A stretch of 64,000 nucleotides of DNA, from NCBI GenBank assembly GCA_029721435.1, contig CM056577.1, forward strand, positions 27,793,719-27,857,718, written 5' to 3'. Position 1 is the stretch's first letter; every line of letters begins with the position of its first letter. Below, piece after piece: positions 22,510 through 32,512 of this stretch. This stretch comes from Gymnothorax reevesii. Lineage: Eukaryota; Chordata; Actinopteri; Anguilliformes; Muraenidae. The notes below the pieces were generated by a model that was not told where the DNA came from, searched no databases, and saw nothing but the letters and a program-made list of their open reading frames with translations. A program made the translations under genes and the position numbers.

Positions 22510-22797
22510 CCCTCACTTGTGTTCTGTCTGATTTGGAACTCATCACTATCACTGAGAACACAGGACGGCCAGCTGTTTTGCCCTGTGTCTGTACTGATGT
22601 CCACAGTAAACCTGAACGGGTCAAATGGCCTGCAGACAGAGGAGGAAAAAACACTGCAATATTAACACGGGAATAGTCCAGTGTAAATGGTCCTGGTGTG
22701 AACGATCTCTACAAACACAGAGTGCAGTTGATGAACTCCTCTCCAGGAAACCTGTCTCTCCTTCTCTCACATGCTCATGCTCATGCCACTAACTAAT
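22510..22797 (+). pseudogene. V-set Ig exon relic V2
   Basis: From a TGT at 22518 one frame reads CVLSDLELITITENTGRPAV, then LPCVCTDVHSKPERVKW before a TAG at 22674. Another frame then gives HRVQLMNSSPGNLSLLLSHA, and the DGGTYRC end is absent. The polypyrimidine run is present before it, but the AG acceptor found in V1, V3 and V4 is missing, as is a donor. It is homologous to V3, with the same VCTD and SPGNLSL motifs. It cannot encode a domain. Confidence 0.75.
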
Positions 22798-23121
22798 TGC
22801 AATTTGGACAACAGCAAACCACTCTGAAAATGTACAACAGTGACGTTACACGTCATTGTTCAGATTTTCTTCTATAAGTGCTTCTTTGTGTATCACTGTA
22901 ACAGATAGCTGGTGTTGAACTCCGACTTCATCTATGGAAACATGTCTCTTCCTGTAGTGAGTCCCAGGTGTGGAGAGGACAGACATGATGAATATTGTGT
23001 GACAGACAATAGTCACAGAATAGAGAGGCCGACTAGTGACATTGTTCAAATCCTTTTTGATTTTTTTAATCCACCCCTCCATTTCTCTTTCTCTCTGTCT
23101 TGCTTTCCCTCCCACCAACAG

Positions 23122-23448
23122 ATCCAGGCTGTGTTCTTTCTGAAGCTGGACCCCAAACCATCACTGGGTTCATTGGAGGCTCAGTTGTCCTGCCCTGTGT
23201 CTGTACTGATGCACAGAGCAAACCTGAGCAGGTCAAATGGACTGCAGATCAAGGATTACTCAACACTGTTATATTTCCACAACATGATGCCCCTCGCTCC
23301 AGTCCCTTCAGAAACAGAGTGCAGTTGCTGAACTCCATTTCTCCAGGAAACCTGTCCCTCCGGATCTCTGGTCTCTTTCTGTCAGACGGAGGAACATACA
23401 GGTGTGAAGTAGATGGCCAGTACAGAGAGATCACTCTCACAATTAAAG
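23122..23448 (+). CDS. V-set Ig exon V3, intact
   Basis: Starts after CCACCAACAG and ends at AAAG followed by GTACAT; 327 nt, phase 1 at both ends, so it can be spliced in or out without shifting frame. It encodes a single V-type domain of about 109 residues: GCVLSEAGPQTITGFIGGS, VVLPCVCTDA, VKWTADQ, then NRVQLLNSISPGNLSLRI and SDGGTYRCEVDGQYREITLT. The core Cys (B strand), Trp (C strand) and YxC (F strand) are all present, plus an N-terminal Cys and a second Cys two residues after the B-strand Cys. Likely extracellular ligand-binding domain of an innate immune-type receptor (pIgR/CD300-like or a related fish family; not resolved). It is followed by an intron with a split Tc1 transposon. Confidence 0.82.
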
Positions 23449-23537
23449 GTACATTTGTTTAATCCGTTTCTGATTATAGAATGATAATTCAATTAATTGC
23501 ATGCAACCTTATATGATACCACAAAATGAAGTATTTA

Positions 23538-24425
23538 CAGTGGGCTCCAAAATTACTGGCACCCCTGACTGGCAATGCACAAGCAAAACAAAAAACAGGT
23601 AAACAATATAATTAGAGAGAAACTGAACATACCAACATGTAAAATATTTTACTTTATCAATGTTTCGTTGGAAACAACCAAAATCAAAACAATCATTAAA
23701 TACAAAATAAATTTCAGAAAAATCCAGGTTTCATTATTATTTGCACCCTTCATTTACCTCTGTCAAGTTTAATAGCATGGGATGGAGTCTTTTTCTGCTA
23801 TTTTTGACAAGAAATTTTGGACCATTCGTCAAGGCAGATCCTTTCAAGATCCTTCACATTCTCGGGTTGTGTTTATCAACTGCTCTATTCAACTCAGCCC
23901 ACAGATTTTCCATTGGATAGAGGTCTGGCGACTGAGATGTCCACGGCAGAACATTGATTTTGTTGTCATGGAATCATTTCTGCGTGGATTTTGAGCTATG
24001 CTTTGGGTCATTGTCTTGTTGGAAAGTCCACCTATGGCCAAGTCCCAGCTTTCTGGTGGACGCAAACAGATAGTCAGCCAAAATATTCTGATACTTGATG
24101 GAATTCATTATGCAATTAAAATTATCCACTGCCCCTGGACCTCTTGAATTGAAACAGTCCCAAAACATGATTGACTCAGCATAATATTTGACCGCGGGTA
24201 TGAGGTGCTTCTGCTTGTATCCATCTCTGTCTCGAAGCCAAACATGCAGATGCTGTAACTGACCAAAACATTCACTTTTGTTCTCATCTGACCAAAGCTC
24301 CTTGTTCCAGTCAGAATTTAAGTGACATCTGGTAAACTCACAGCACTTGCTACTTTGTCTTCAGGTCAGAAAAGGCTTTCTTGTGGCGACCCTTCCACAG
24401 AGCCTGCGGTTGTGGGGATCGTGAC
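23538..24425 (-). pseudogene. Tc1-like transposon, left piece with transposase C-terminal half (degenerate)
   Basis: The end reads CAGTGGGCTCCAAAATTACT, a Tc1-type terminal repeat. On the minus strand translated blocks give FQQDNDPKHSSKST (second catalytic Asp region) and a [20 protein letters not shown] equivalent (third acidic residue region) across frames, with stops. The transposase N-terminal half continues at 31364 after a 6.9-kb hAT insertion. It lies in the intron after V3. Confidence 0.8.
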
Positions 24426-25057
24426 CAGGGGCGTTACCAAGGGGGGGCAGGGGGTGGGCAGTGCCCACCTTGAGAAAAGCTCTGCCCACCCAATGAAAAC
24501 TCAAGATAAAGAAACTGATCTACTACTATTTGACAGCAAACACGCGATATCCCACGTGATTCACAGCCGGAGGTAGACAGCCATTAAGAGAGAGCTTTGC
24601 GTATGCTTCGTCTTTGTATCACTATGTGTGATTGGTAGATTCCTTTGCCAGTCTATTCTGATGTGAAACTAACCAATGGGCACTCTCGAATTACCAGGGA
24701 CCCTCCCATTCTCTTAGACTGCCGTGCCGTCTTTACTCAATCTGAGGTCACGTCTAAGCTGTTCATGTAGGACCTGTACTATTCTCAGGGAATGAAAACT
24801 TCGCCCATATCTCTTTTGTTGCTACTTCTTCCACTGCTTATTTTGTCAGTCTTGTTGTTTGACATTAAGGTAATTTGTGTACTAGTTTGTCATCTGTGTC
24901 GACTCGTGTGGTTATCACTTGCGTTGGCTACCGAGTGAGCCCAGGCAGCTAGTTAGCAGCTAGTCTGGAGTTGCTAGTCACTCACTGGGGTTGTTGCAAC
25001 AATAATTCTGTTTCATAAGCACATTTTAAACATCTGTATCATAAGCACTTCAAACAT

Positions 25058-25804
25058 TTGGCAATGGAAATCCATTGGTGGCTCATTAAAAAACAAGCAG
25101 CTCCCACTCCCACAAGTGCTGTCTCTACCAGCAGCCCTGCAACCACTGAACAGAACATTGCATCCGTGCCGGGGTCCGGGACTGCCTGTGAATCACCGGC
25201 AGACACACCACGCTCCAGCAGCACTGCGCCCATGCTGGGGGCTCATAACGTCTGTTCACCCCATGATCAGGCCCCCGGCTCTGTGTCCACTCCTCCAGAC
25301 TTACATATGGGTCGCCCATCTCAGCCCATTTTAAGCAGTTATCCAAAGCGTTTCAAACTCGTATCAAACTCAACCATGGCATGGCTTGAATATTCAGTAC
25401 CGCGCGATGCCAGCTTTTGCTTCGCTTGTCGCAAATTTTATTCTAATTCGGATGGTGAGGACATATTTGCTGAATGTGGCTACACAAATGGGGAAAAAAA
25501 GCACTGCATAAAGGCTGTACAAACACGCAACAAGCGTCTCACACACAGGGCCATGGTTGTGTGGCAGGAGTACCAGTGCCGGTTGGAGACAGGTGAAAAT
25601 ATTGTCCATCTGCTTGGTCATATCCAAGTAGAAAAGAATAGATACCACATTAAAAGCATAGGTTTCCAAGGGCGTAACTTTGGGTTCATTATTGGGGGGG
25701 TTAAGGTTTTTGCAAGGGTGACCATGCGTACCGATTTTCAGTTGCATCCCGAGTCCGGACAAAAGCCTGTCTGGATGCTATATCCCGGTTTCACCACCAC
25801 ATGA
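25058..25804 (+). pseudogene. hAT transposase N-terminal fragment (TTF/ZMYM-type zinc finger)
   Basis: The ATG-started frame has a Ser/Pro/Thr-rich N-terminus, then SQPILSSYPKRF, WLEYSVPRDASFCFACRKF and a KKHCIKAVQTRNKRL segment. This is the TTF-type zinc-finger region found in ZMYM1-like hAT transposases. Similarity appears to end near codon 203 (about 25666), where CAAGGGCGTAACTTTGGG looks like the end of another element; the rest of the frame is unlikely to be native. The catalytic core and C-terminal dimerisation domain are absent, so it is a remnant. Confidence 0.7.
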
Positions 25805-26993
25805 AGTCGTTTTGCCAGTTTCATTAATTTCTACGCTTACGTGATCTTGGTCAGTAATAGCCTGCGTATGTCAGGCAGTTGTATGCAGTCAATATTACAT
25901 TTTCAATGTGAGGCAACAGTGTATAGTTTTCAGAATGCCAGCAGAGTTGAGCTGTGGCCGATGTGACCCAACCTTCATTTATCAACGCATCTACGGGCAC
26001 AGCCGTAACTACCATTGAGACCCTTGGTTAATTGTCCCTGAATTTTCGTTCCCCCCCATATTTCCCCTCGCTGTGCCCGTTTACTCAATAAATTGTGTGT
26101 GTGTGTGAGAGAGAGAGAGCGAGCAAGTGCACTGTTACCAATCACGTCACTGTGCGTTTAAATTGCATGATACTCCCGTTTTCAAATGTGCAACAAAGTA
26201 TATGTACTTCATTACAGTACTTAAATGGTTTTTTTGAGGATGTGTACTTTACTCAAGATTATTTTTTTACCCACAGGGACTTTTATTTTCACTCTACTAC
26301 ATTTAAAAGATAAAAAAGTATACTTTCACTTTGTTACTTTGACACTGGCAACTTAGTTACTCGTTTCAAATTAAAATATGAATTTATTCATTTACGGATT
26401 ATCTGGATTTGGAGCGTTCGAGAAGAACACCTGTGTATCTTTGTGCAGATGTATCTGCCAGTGGACGTGGAGCTGCAAATTTATGCACGCAGTTACAATA
26501 TTCTATCACTAGATGGTAGAACAGGATCAGTTATTGAAAATGTACAACTGGGAGAGGCTGCCTGTGTGTTTTTTGAATACTATATCTTTCATTGACCTGA
26601 AAATTGATAAAAGAGCACAAGGAGAGAACAAACATTGGTTGCTTTGCTTCTTTCAATGCGTACTATGAAAAATAAGTATCAGAAGTGCAAGCAAAACATA
26701 AGTATTATGTTAAAAATATTAATTTAAGTACATTTAATGCGAGCTACTTTGGGACTTTTGTTCAAGTAATTTTCTTATGGGTGACTTCATCTTTCACCAA
26801 AGCAACTTTCCGTTATGGTACTTTTACTTAGTTATTTTTTTCCAGTACTTTATACGCGTCTGCCAGTTTTATACTGTAAGTGAATGAATAATGCAGCTTT
26901 CAGAACGTTGTTGTACTAAGATCACATAAATAAGTCCGGGATAAGAGTGCATTATTGGACCTCGGTATTTCAAAAATCATGGTTACGGCCCTG
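25667..26993. mobile_element. Possible further hAT-like element inside the transposase
   Basis: Left CAAGGGCGTAACTTTGGG and right (reverse complement) CAGGGCCGTAACCATG could be ends of one element, and the hAT transposase similarity stops at the left one. The flanking 8-mers do not match (TAGGTTTC and TGTACGGG), so the pairing is not proven. A (GT)n/(GA)n run is at about 26091-26120. Confidence 0.3.
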
Positions 26994-28130
26994 TGTACGG
27001 GGACTCGAGGAGGGCATTGGAAACTACTAGGCCAGTGACAAATCACTGTAAATGACAGAATAGACAGCAAGATAGCATGTCCATTTCTAGTCATCAGTCA
27101 TCAAAGAAGCACATTAAAATTGCCTACCGGCCTGTTGATGTTCTGTTTCTCCTGCACGTAACCTCAACATCCAGCTGGATACCTACTGTATGATAAAGTA
27201 AGGTTTTAAGTCCTTAAAGAGGCACTATCCGTGTTTGTGCGATATTTTGTGTTAAAAAAAAACCTTTTATCGCCAGGGTATTTCTGCCAGAATGAATGTT
27301 AAAATCGATCCCTAAATGGAGATACCTGCACATAACAACAGTGATAGAAAGCTCACCTTCTATGAGTATTAATGAGAAGAATCACGCCAGCATCTTAGGA
27401 GCTGCGCAAATGTTCAACTTTTTTTTGCGGGATGTCAATACTGTCAGCTTGGGCTGGGCGATAAATGTATCACAATAATTTTAAGCGCAATAAAACTAAC
27501 TTCCACTAGGGGGCAGACAGGCAAGCCTGCTCATTACCTTTTCTGTACCTAATGCTGCGTGGAGCAAACATCTGAGGTCTTCTGAAATGTTTCCGGGAAA
27601 AAAATTGATATTTGAAGTCAGCTAATTACCAGCAAAGTTGGACAACTTCCTTCACCTTGGCGTAATTAGCTTAATTTAAATCAATTCCCATGTAATTTGC
27701 CTAACTTCAAATCAAGTCATTTATTCAGCCAACTGACTAATCAAAACCATGATGTGGCCTATAATGATATAGAAGAGATAGCCTGGTTAGGTCTGTCTGC
27801 TTCTCATTAGGCTATGTTGTTAGACTGAAAGAATGTCAGTTATCTGAATAAATACCAGATCTCTGAAGTCACCTCTCATCGTTGCATTTTTACATATCAT
27901 TTAAAAGATTTTTGAAAAATAAAATCATTTTCAGATGACCCTGGTTTTAAAGCATTTAAAAATATAGCCGCTTTTAGTTCATGAAGTTTAAATGAATCAA
28001 GATCATTTGAAATGTCTTCATGGAATTTCATTTTATTTAATCTAAACACTTTAAACGATAATGGAACACATGCATTGCTTCCAACACCTGAGTAAAGAAA
28101 AGCGTGAGAAGCCCCAAATCATAACGCAGG

Positions 28131-28536
28131 TGTAATGGGGGGGGGGGGGGGCACTAGATGGCAGTATTGACATTTTTTTTTATTAAGCCCAGTCTGGAGC
28201 TAGGTTTTGGGCATGTCCTGGGCGGGGAAAGTTCCAGAGAATTTAAAGAAAGTTCAGAAGGTGGGAGGGGGCTGCAAAAGAGTATATATGGAGAAAAATT
28301 GAGAGAGTAAAGTAGTTGGAGAAATTGCAAGGAGAAGGATACATTTTACCAGACCTGTCGCTCTTTTAAAGGCCTGTGAAGCTTTTTGTAGATTTTTGCC
28401 TGTGTTTCAGCATCTTCCTGTCCCAGAACTTTGCACAAAGCCACCCCATCTCAAAGGGACTGTAAATATCTTTTTTGATGTCAATCTTGGTCAGTAGATG
28501 CTGTCCGATTTGCCATAACAAATTGGGACTATAACA
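28131..28536 (+). repeat. 5' LTR of the Gmr1-like element
   Basis: Starts TGTAATGG followed by a long G run and ends GGGACTATAACA. A TATATA box is at about 28282. Compared with the 3' copy it lacks about 88 bases after GGTCAGTAGAT (about 28499). Confidence 0.8.
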
Positions 28537-28539
28537 AAT

Positions 28540-28557
28540 TGGGGGCTCATCTGGGAT
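28540..28557 (+). promoter_or_regulatory. Primer binding site, tRNA-Pro type
   Basis: TGGGGGCTCATCTGGGAT differs at two positions from the complement of the vertebrate tRNA-Pro 3' end, as recalled. It lies three bases past the LTR end. Confidence 0.75.
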
Positions 28558-28654
28558 AAACCCCTGCGTGAGTCATTTATTGAAAATCAAAAATTTCTAA
28601 TTGTAAAATAGTTTTTTTCTATTTTCCTCGATATATATTGACAGATCAACAGCA

Positions 28655-29742
28655 ATGGATGATTTCTTGGCATCACCAACCGTAGAGGTTTTGAAGTTTT
28701 TTTAAAAGACAGAACTGCTAGAAATATGCAGACAGTTGGCGCTGACAGAGGTAAAACCAGCCATGTGAAAAGCAAGACTGGCTAGAGAGATTGTTGAATA
28801 TTACATTGATGAAAATGTGTTTGCACCAGGAGATCTGGAACAGTTTCCAGTGGAAAATCCAAATGTAGAAATGGAACTTAAAAGGGAGGGAAAAGAAAAA
28901 CAAAGAGAATTTGAGAGGGCAGAAAGAGAAAAGGAGGAAAAAGAAAAACAAAGGCAGTTTGAGTTAGAAAAATTTTCAAGAGAAGAGAAAAAAGAAAGGG
29001 AGGAAAAAGAAAAACAAAGAGAATTTGAGAGAGAAAGAGGAAAGAGCAGAAAGAGAGAGACAGAGACAGAGATTTTTAAAATAGAAGCGGAGAACAAATT
29101 TTGTGCTAGCCAGGAGGTAAAACTGGTGCCTCCATTCTCGTAGAAGGAGGTTGATAAGTATTTCCAGTGTTTTGAGAAGGTAGCCAAGAGTTGCCAGTGG
29201 CCAAAGGAACACTGGCCTCTGATGTTGCATACTGTCCTCAAGGGTAAAGCTCAACAAGCCTATTCGACTTTGTCTGCAGATGATTCCTCTGATTATGAGG
29301 TTGTCAAAAAGATTATTTTGACAGCTTATGAGTTGGTTCCAGAGGCTTACCGACAGAAATTCAGAGGTCTGAAGAAATCTGACTTATGTGGAATTTGCTA
29401 ATGAGAAGCAGGTTTGCTTTGAGCACTGGTGTAGTTCTATGGAGGTCAAGGTTGATTTCAACTCACTAAAAGAGATGGTGTTAGTTGAAGAATTCAAGAA
29501 CTGTGTTAAGGATGATATTAAGACCTACCCTTAATGAGAAGCAAGCACTGAATTTGCAATAAGCTGCCAAATTTGCAGATGAATATGTTCTCACAAATAA
29601 GTCCGAATTTCAGTTCAGCAGTAACGATAGATGGTTCCAATTTCAGAAGAAAGGTAACGGTGATACCCAAGATTCCTCACCCAAAGACAAAGACAAATCT
29701 GGTGATGGTGCTCAGAAATCCAGTAACAGGTCTGATCAAAGT
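28655..29742 (+). pseudogene. Gmr1-like gag with SCAN-type capsid region (degenerate)
   Basis: The frame begins MDDFLASPTVEVLKFF and soon meets stops at about 28706 and 28766. It then stays open from 28817 to 29143 through a Lys/Glu/Arg-rich coiled-coil segment, with the EKQREFER word repeated. After a TAG at 29141 the same frame continues as KYFQCFEKVAKSCQWPKEHW and AYELVPEAYRQKFRGLKK, the hallmark sequence of the SCAN domain/Gmr1-like capsid C-terminal domain. A small deletion near 29380 shifts the next conserved part (the EFANEKQ, FEHWC and ADEYVL segments) into other frames. SCAN domains of vertebrate zinc-finger proteins are known to derive from Gmr1-like Gag, which supports the classification. 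Not functional as read. Confidence 0.8.
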
Positions 29743-30492
29743 GTGAAAGCTGACAGTGACAAAAGTGGTCTAGTTTGCAATTATTGCAAGAAATCTGGTC
29801 ATGTTACAACTAAATGTTGGTTCCTTAAAGCTAAGAAAGAAAAGGATACCAAACCCAATGCCTTTGTGAAGACAAGGTTAGAAACCCTTGTAGTAGAATG
29901 CCGATCTGCTAAATTGTCTGCTCCTTGTGGGGCTAAGAAGCCTGATACTGCTGACTTTGTGAGGGAGGAATTTCTTCCATTTGTGTCAGAGGGATTTGTG
30001 GCTCTGAATGAGCATTCTCCTCCTGTCCCCACATATATCGTAAGGGTTACTGGAGCTTCTCAGTCACTTTTGTTGATGGACTCCTTGGAGTTACGTGATG
30101 AGACCGCTTCTGGGGATTTCATACTTGTACAAGGTATTGAAGGGAGGACTGTATCTATACCCCTGCGCTCTGTATTCTTGAAGTCAGATATAGTTACAGG
30201 ACAGGTAAAGGTGGGACTTATGTCAAGTCTACCTATCAAGGGTGTTTCTCTGTTGCAAGGCAATGACCTGGCTGGGGGCAATGTAGTTCCCCCTGTTCAT
30301 CTTACTTCACAGCCGAGCACTGATGATGGCGATGAAGACCCATCTCTGTATCCTTCTTGTGCAGTGACTCGTGTTATGAACAAGAAAGCTCAAGAGGAAG
30401 ATGATGTGGTGCCATTCATCACATTGAATAGTCATGACTCAGGTGGTTCGCCTCATGACTCTGTTCAGCCTACTATGTTTTTTTCCGTTTGA
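29743..30492 (+). CDS. Gmr1-like Gag zinc knuckle plus protease-region fragment
   Basis: A 249-codon open frame with a CCHC knuckle CNYCKKSGHVTTKC at residues 12-25. It then has a spacer and a protease-region block containing FILVQGIEGRTVSIPL, and GVSLLQGNDLAGG, a phrase common in Gypsy pol between protease and RT. The frame ends shortly before the deletion that removed RT and integrase. The upstream gag is out of frame or interrupted, so translation of this piece from a genomic transcript is doubtful. The first Met is probably not the native start. Confidence 0.6.
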   Translation: MKADSDKSGLVCNYCKKSGHVTTKCWFLKAKKEKDTKPNAFVKTRLETLVVECRSAKLSAPCGAKKPDTADFVREEFLPFVSEGFVALNEHSPPVPTYIVRVTGASQSLLLMDSLELRDETASGDFILVQGIEGRTVSIPLRSVFLKSDIVTGQVKVGLMSSLPIKGVSLLQGNDLAGGNVVPPVHLTSQPSTDDGDEDPSLYPSCAVTRVMNKKAQEEDDVVPFITLNSHDSGGSPHDSVQPTMFFSV

Positions 30493-30603
30493 GGACTTAT
30501 CAGACACTTTTATCAGTTCTCTGTTCAGCCAGCCAGATGGGTTTGGTGATTCTGATGTCTGGAGACTTGTCTCTGTCAAGAAAGCGATTGACTTTCTCTG
30601 TCA

Positions 30604-30924
30604 AGAAAAATTGAGAAAGTATAGAAGTAGGAGAAATTGCAAGGAGAAGGATACATTTGACCAGACCTGTCACTCTTTTCAAGACCTGTGAAGCTTTTTG
30701 TGGATTTTTGCCTGTGTTGGAGCATCTTCCTGTCCCAGAACATCGCACAAAGCAACCCCATCTCAAAGGGACTGTAAATATCTTTTTTTAATGTCAATCT
30801 TGGTCAGTAGATTATATTGTGAATTAGTTCAGTGCTTCGGTTTTATTAAATCTGTTAAAGTTTGTACAATTTTGTCTGTCATCCCTTGCTTTCCAATTTG
30901 CCATAAGAAATTGGGACCATAACA
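30604..30924 (+). repeat. Truncated 3' LTR of the Gmr1-like element
   Basis: It resumes LTR sequence at GAAAAATTGAGAAAGTA (U3 near the promoter) and runs to GGGACCATAACA. It retains the R region (TTTTATTAAA, TTTGTACAATTTTG) that the 5' LTR has lost. The upstream U3 was removed with pol. Confidence 0.8.
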
Positions 30925-31363
30925 CAGGTGAAACTGATAAACCTCCATGCACAAGGACTTCAGTTCCGTGCGAGAATCTTTTACTCATGCGCTGTTTGAA
31001 TAATTGCTGACTACAGCAGGGGGACATAAATATACCTCTAAAATTCACACGGAATGCATGAAAGTTGGCAGGTGTGCGTTGTTTATGGAAACTGACCACA
31101 CCTGTTAATGTTGAGAGTTTTCTGAGCTTTTGTAAAGGTCATTTAAATGATTGATTGAAAACAGGTAGTGCCTAATCATTATTTTTTCAAGGGATGGGTT
31201 TCAGCCTCCCCGATCGCCAGTTCACCAAGGGCCACTGATTATTAAGTTTTAAGATGTTGTGCATGTTGTTTTTTACGCCGATTTAGAGGTTTTTTTTTTC
31301 CCCATCCAAAGAGGAGAAATGCCCACCCAAGCTTGGCTTCCTGGCAACCCCTCTGATCGTGAC

Positions 31364-32000
31364 TGAAGGTGCTTTTCGAAACCTGGTGACCCCAAGATCC
31401 CACAAGGCCTGCAATTCCTTCACAGTGATTCTTAGGGATTTGCTTCTCTCACCATCCTCCTCAGTATCCTGGGGGGAAAATGCATTTGTTTCCTCTACGC
31501 TTGTGGTTCTCAACAGTTCCACATCTTTGGAATTTGTTTAATTATTGCCCTGACAGTGCTCAGTGGCATATTCCTTCGTTTGTGAACCTTCTTGTAGCCA
31601 TTACCAGAGTTATGAAGGTCCATGACCATCTGTCTCTCTTGAACTGACAGTTTAATCATTTTCTTCATAGATGACAAAGGGATATTGCATGTGTGATATT
31701 GCACTTCTAGTTAAACAAGTAGTGAGGTGATGGCTCAGTATAATTCTAAACACTTTAGATAAAACTTAAATAAGTGGAATTTAATTGTGGGTTTAATTGT
31801 GGTAGATGTTATTTACAATAATTTTTAAGGGTACCAGTAATTGTTAAAGTGAGATTTGGAAGAGATAGATTATTATGAAATCAGTGAGTGAATTTGCTTG
31901 GTTCCATTGGAAAATTAATATTGTACAGCATTTCTCACATACTACAATTTAGAGTTTCTCTATGAATATATTTTTAGAATATTTTAAAGTATCGTTTGTG
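31364..32000 (-). pseudogene. Tc1-like transposon, right piece with transposase N-terminus
   Basis: The minus strand encodes MIKLSVQERQMVMDLHNSGN, then GYKKVHKR and PLSTVRAIIKQ, the first helix-turn-helix of Tc1 transposases, continuing degenerate toward 31364, where the hAT element interrupts it. The far end is worn; ACCAGTAATTGTTAAAG near 31833 resembles the terminal repeat. Confidence 0.75.
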
Positions 32001-32034
32001 CATTTCCAGTCAAGGGTGCCTGTAAATTTTTTAG

Positions 32035-32320
32035 AAATCAAGGTTTCATAATAATTGGCACCCTTCATTACATACTTTGTGCAACCTCCTCTAGCAAGGA
32101 TAACAGCATGGAGTCTATTCCAGTAATTTTTGACCAGATTCTTGGATGCATTTGGGGGGATTTTGGACCTTTCCTCTCAGCAGATTCTTTCAAGGTCCTT
32201 CTCATTTTTTGGTTTCTGTTTGTGAACTTCCCACTTCAACTCAGCACACAGGATTTCAATTGGATTGAGGTCTGGCAACTGATTTAGCTATTGCAGAATG
32301 TTGATTTTGTTTAGTATGCA
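32035..32320 (-). mobile_element. Second Tc1-like fragment of the same family
   Basis: TTTCATAATAATTGGCACCC, GATAACAGCATGGAGTCTAT and the TTTTTGACCAGATTCTTGGA part parallel 23735-23960 of the first Tc1 copy. Only the transposase 3' part remains. Confidence 0.6.
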
Positions 32321-32512
32321 GTCTGTTTCAGATCAGACTGTAATGATCCAATTGCATGCAACATCTTGCAAAATCATAAAATGAGGTAGTTATAACTATA
32401 ATATCTATACTATCTGCTGTAAGAAGGAACCTTTACTTAGATTGTGTCTCCATGTCTCTCAGAGTGAAAACACCATTCTCTCTCTTTCTTGCTCTCTCTA
32501 ACTTTGTCATAG

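Larger units (their letters stand above)
28131..30924 (+). mobile_element. Gmr1-like LTR retrotransposon with internal deletion, TSD CAGG
   Basis: 5' LTR 28131-28536 (TGTAATGG to ATAACA), primer site, gag with a SCAN-type capsid region, a zinc-knuckle/protease-region frame, and a 3' LTR that lacks most of its U3. The flanks carry CAGG (28127-28130 and 30925-30928). RT, RNase H and integrase are missing. The remaining frames contain several stops and shifts. Confidence 0.85.
28017..31090. mobile_element. Harbinger-type MITE copy split by the Gmr1-like element
   Basis: 28060-28130 (CTGAGTAAAGAAAAGCGTGA) and 30929-31090 (GAAACTGATAAACCTCCAT, TAATTGCTGAC, the GGAATGCATGAAAGTTGGCA end) match the reverse of the MITE at 17441-17960 in order. 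Its middle is interrupted exactly at 28131/30924. The left terminal repeat is no longer recognisable. Confidence 0.6.
24426..31355 (+). mobile_element. hAT transposon with nested insertions, TSD ATCGTGAC
   Basis: The ends read CAGGGGCGTTACCAAG (left) and CAGAGGGGTTGCCAGG (right, reverse complement). The same 8-bp word ATCGTGAC stands at 24418-24425 and 31356-31363. CAG-type ends and an 8-bp duplication are diagnostic of hAT. Removing the insert rejoins Tc1 transposase sequence, independent proof of the boundaries. Inside are the start of a transposase gene (25058), a Harbinger MITE, and a Gmr1-like retrotransposon. Confidence 0.88.

Noticed and set aside
25667..26993. A second complete hAT element inside the hAT transposase
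   Set aside because: The candidate ends are only loosely alike and the flanking 8-mers do not match, so listed only as possible.
28817..29143. Lys/Glu/Arg-rich coiled-coil open frame as a possible host gene
   Set aside because: It is part of the Gmr1-like gag: same frame as the upstream ATG and the SCAN-type block downstream, between a primer site and a zinc knuckle.
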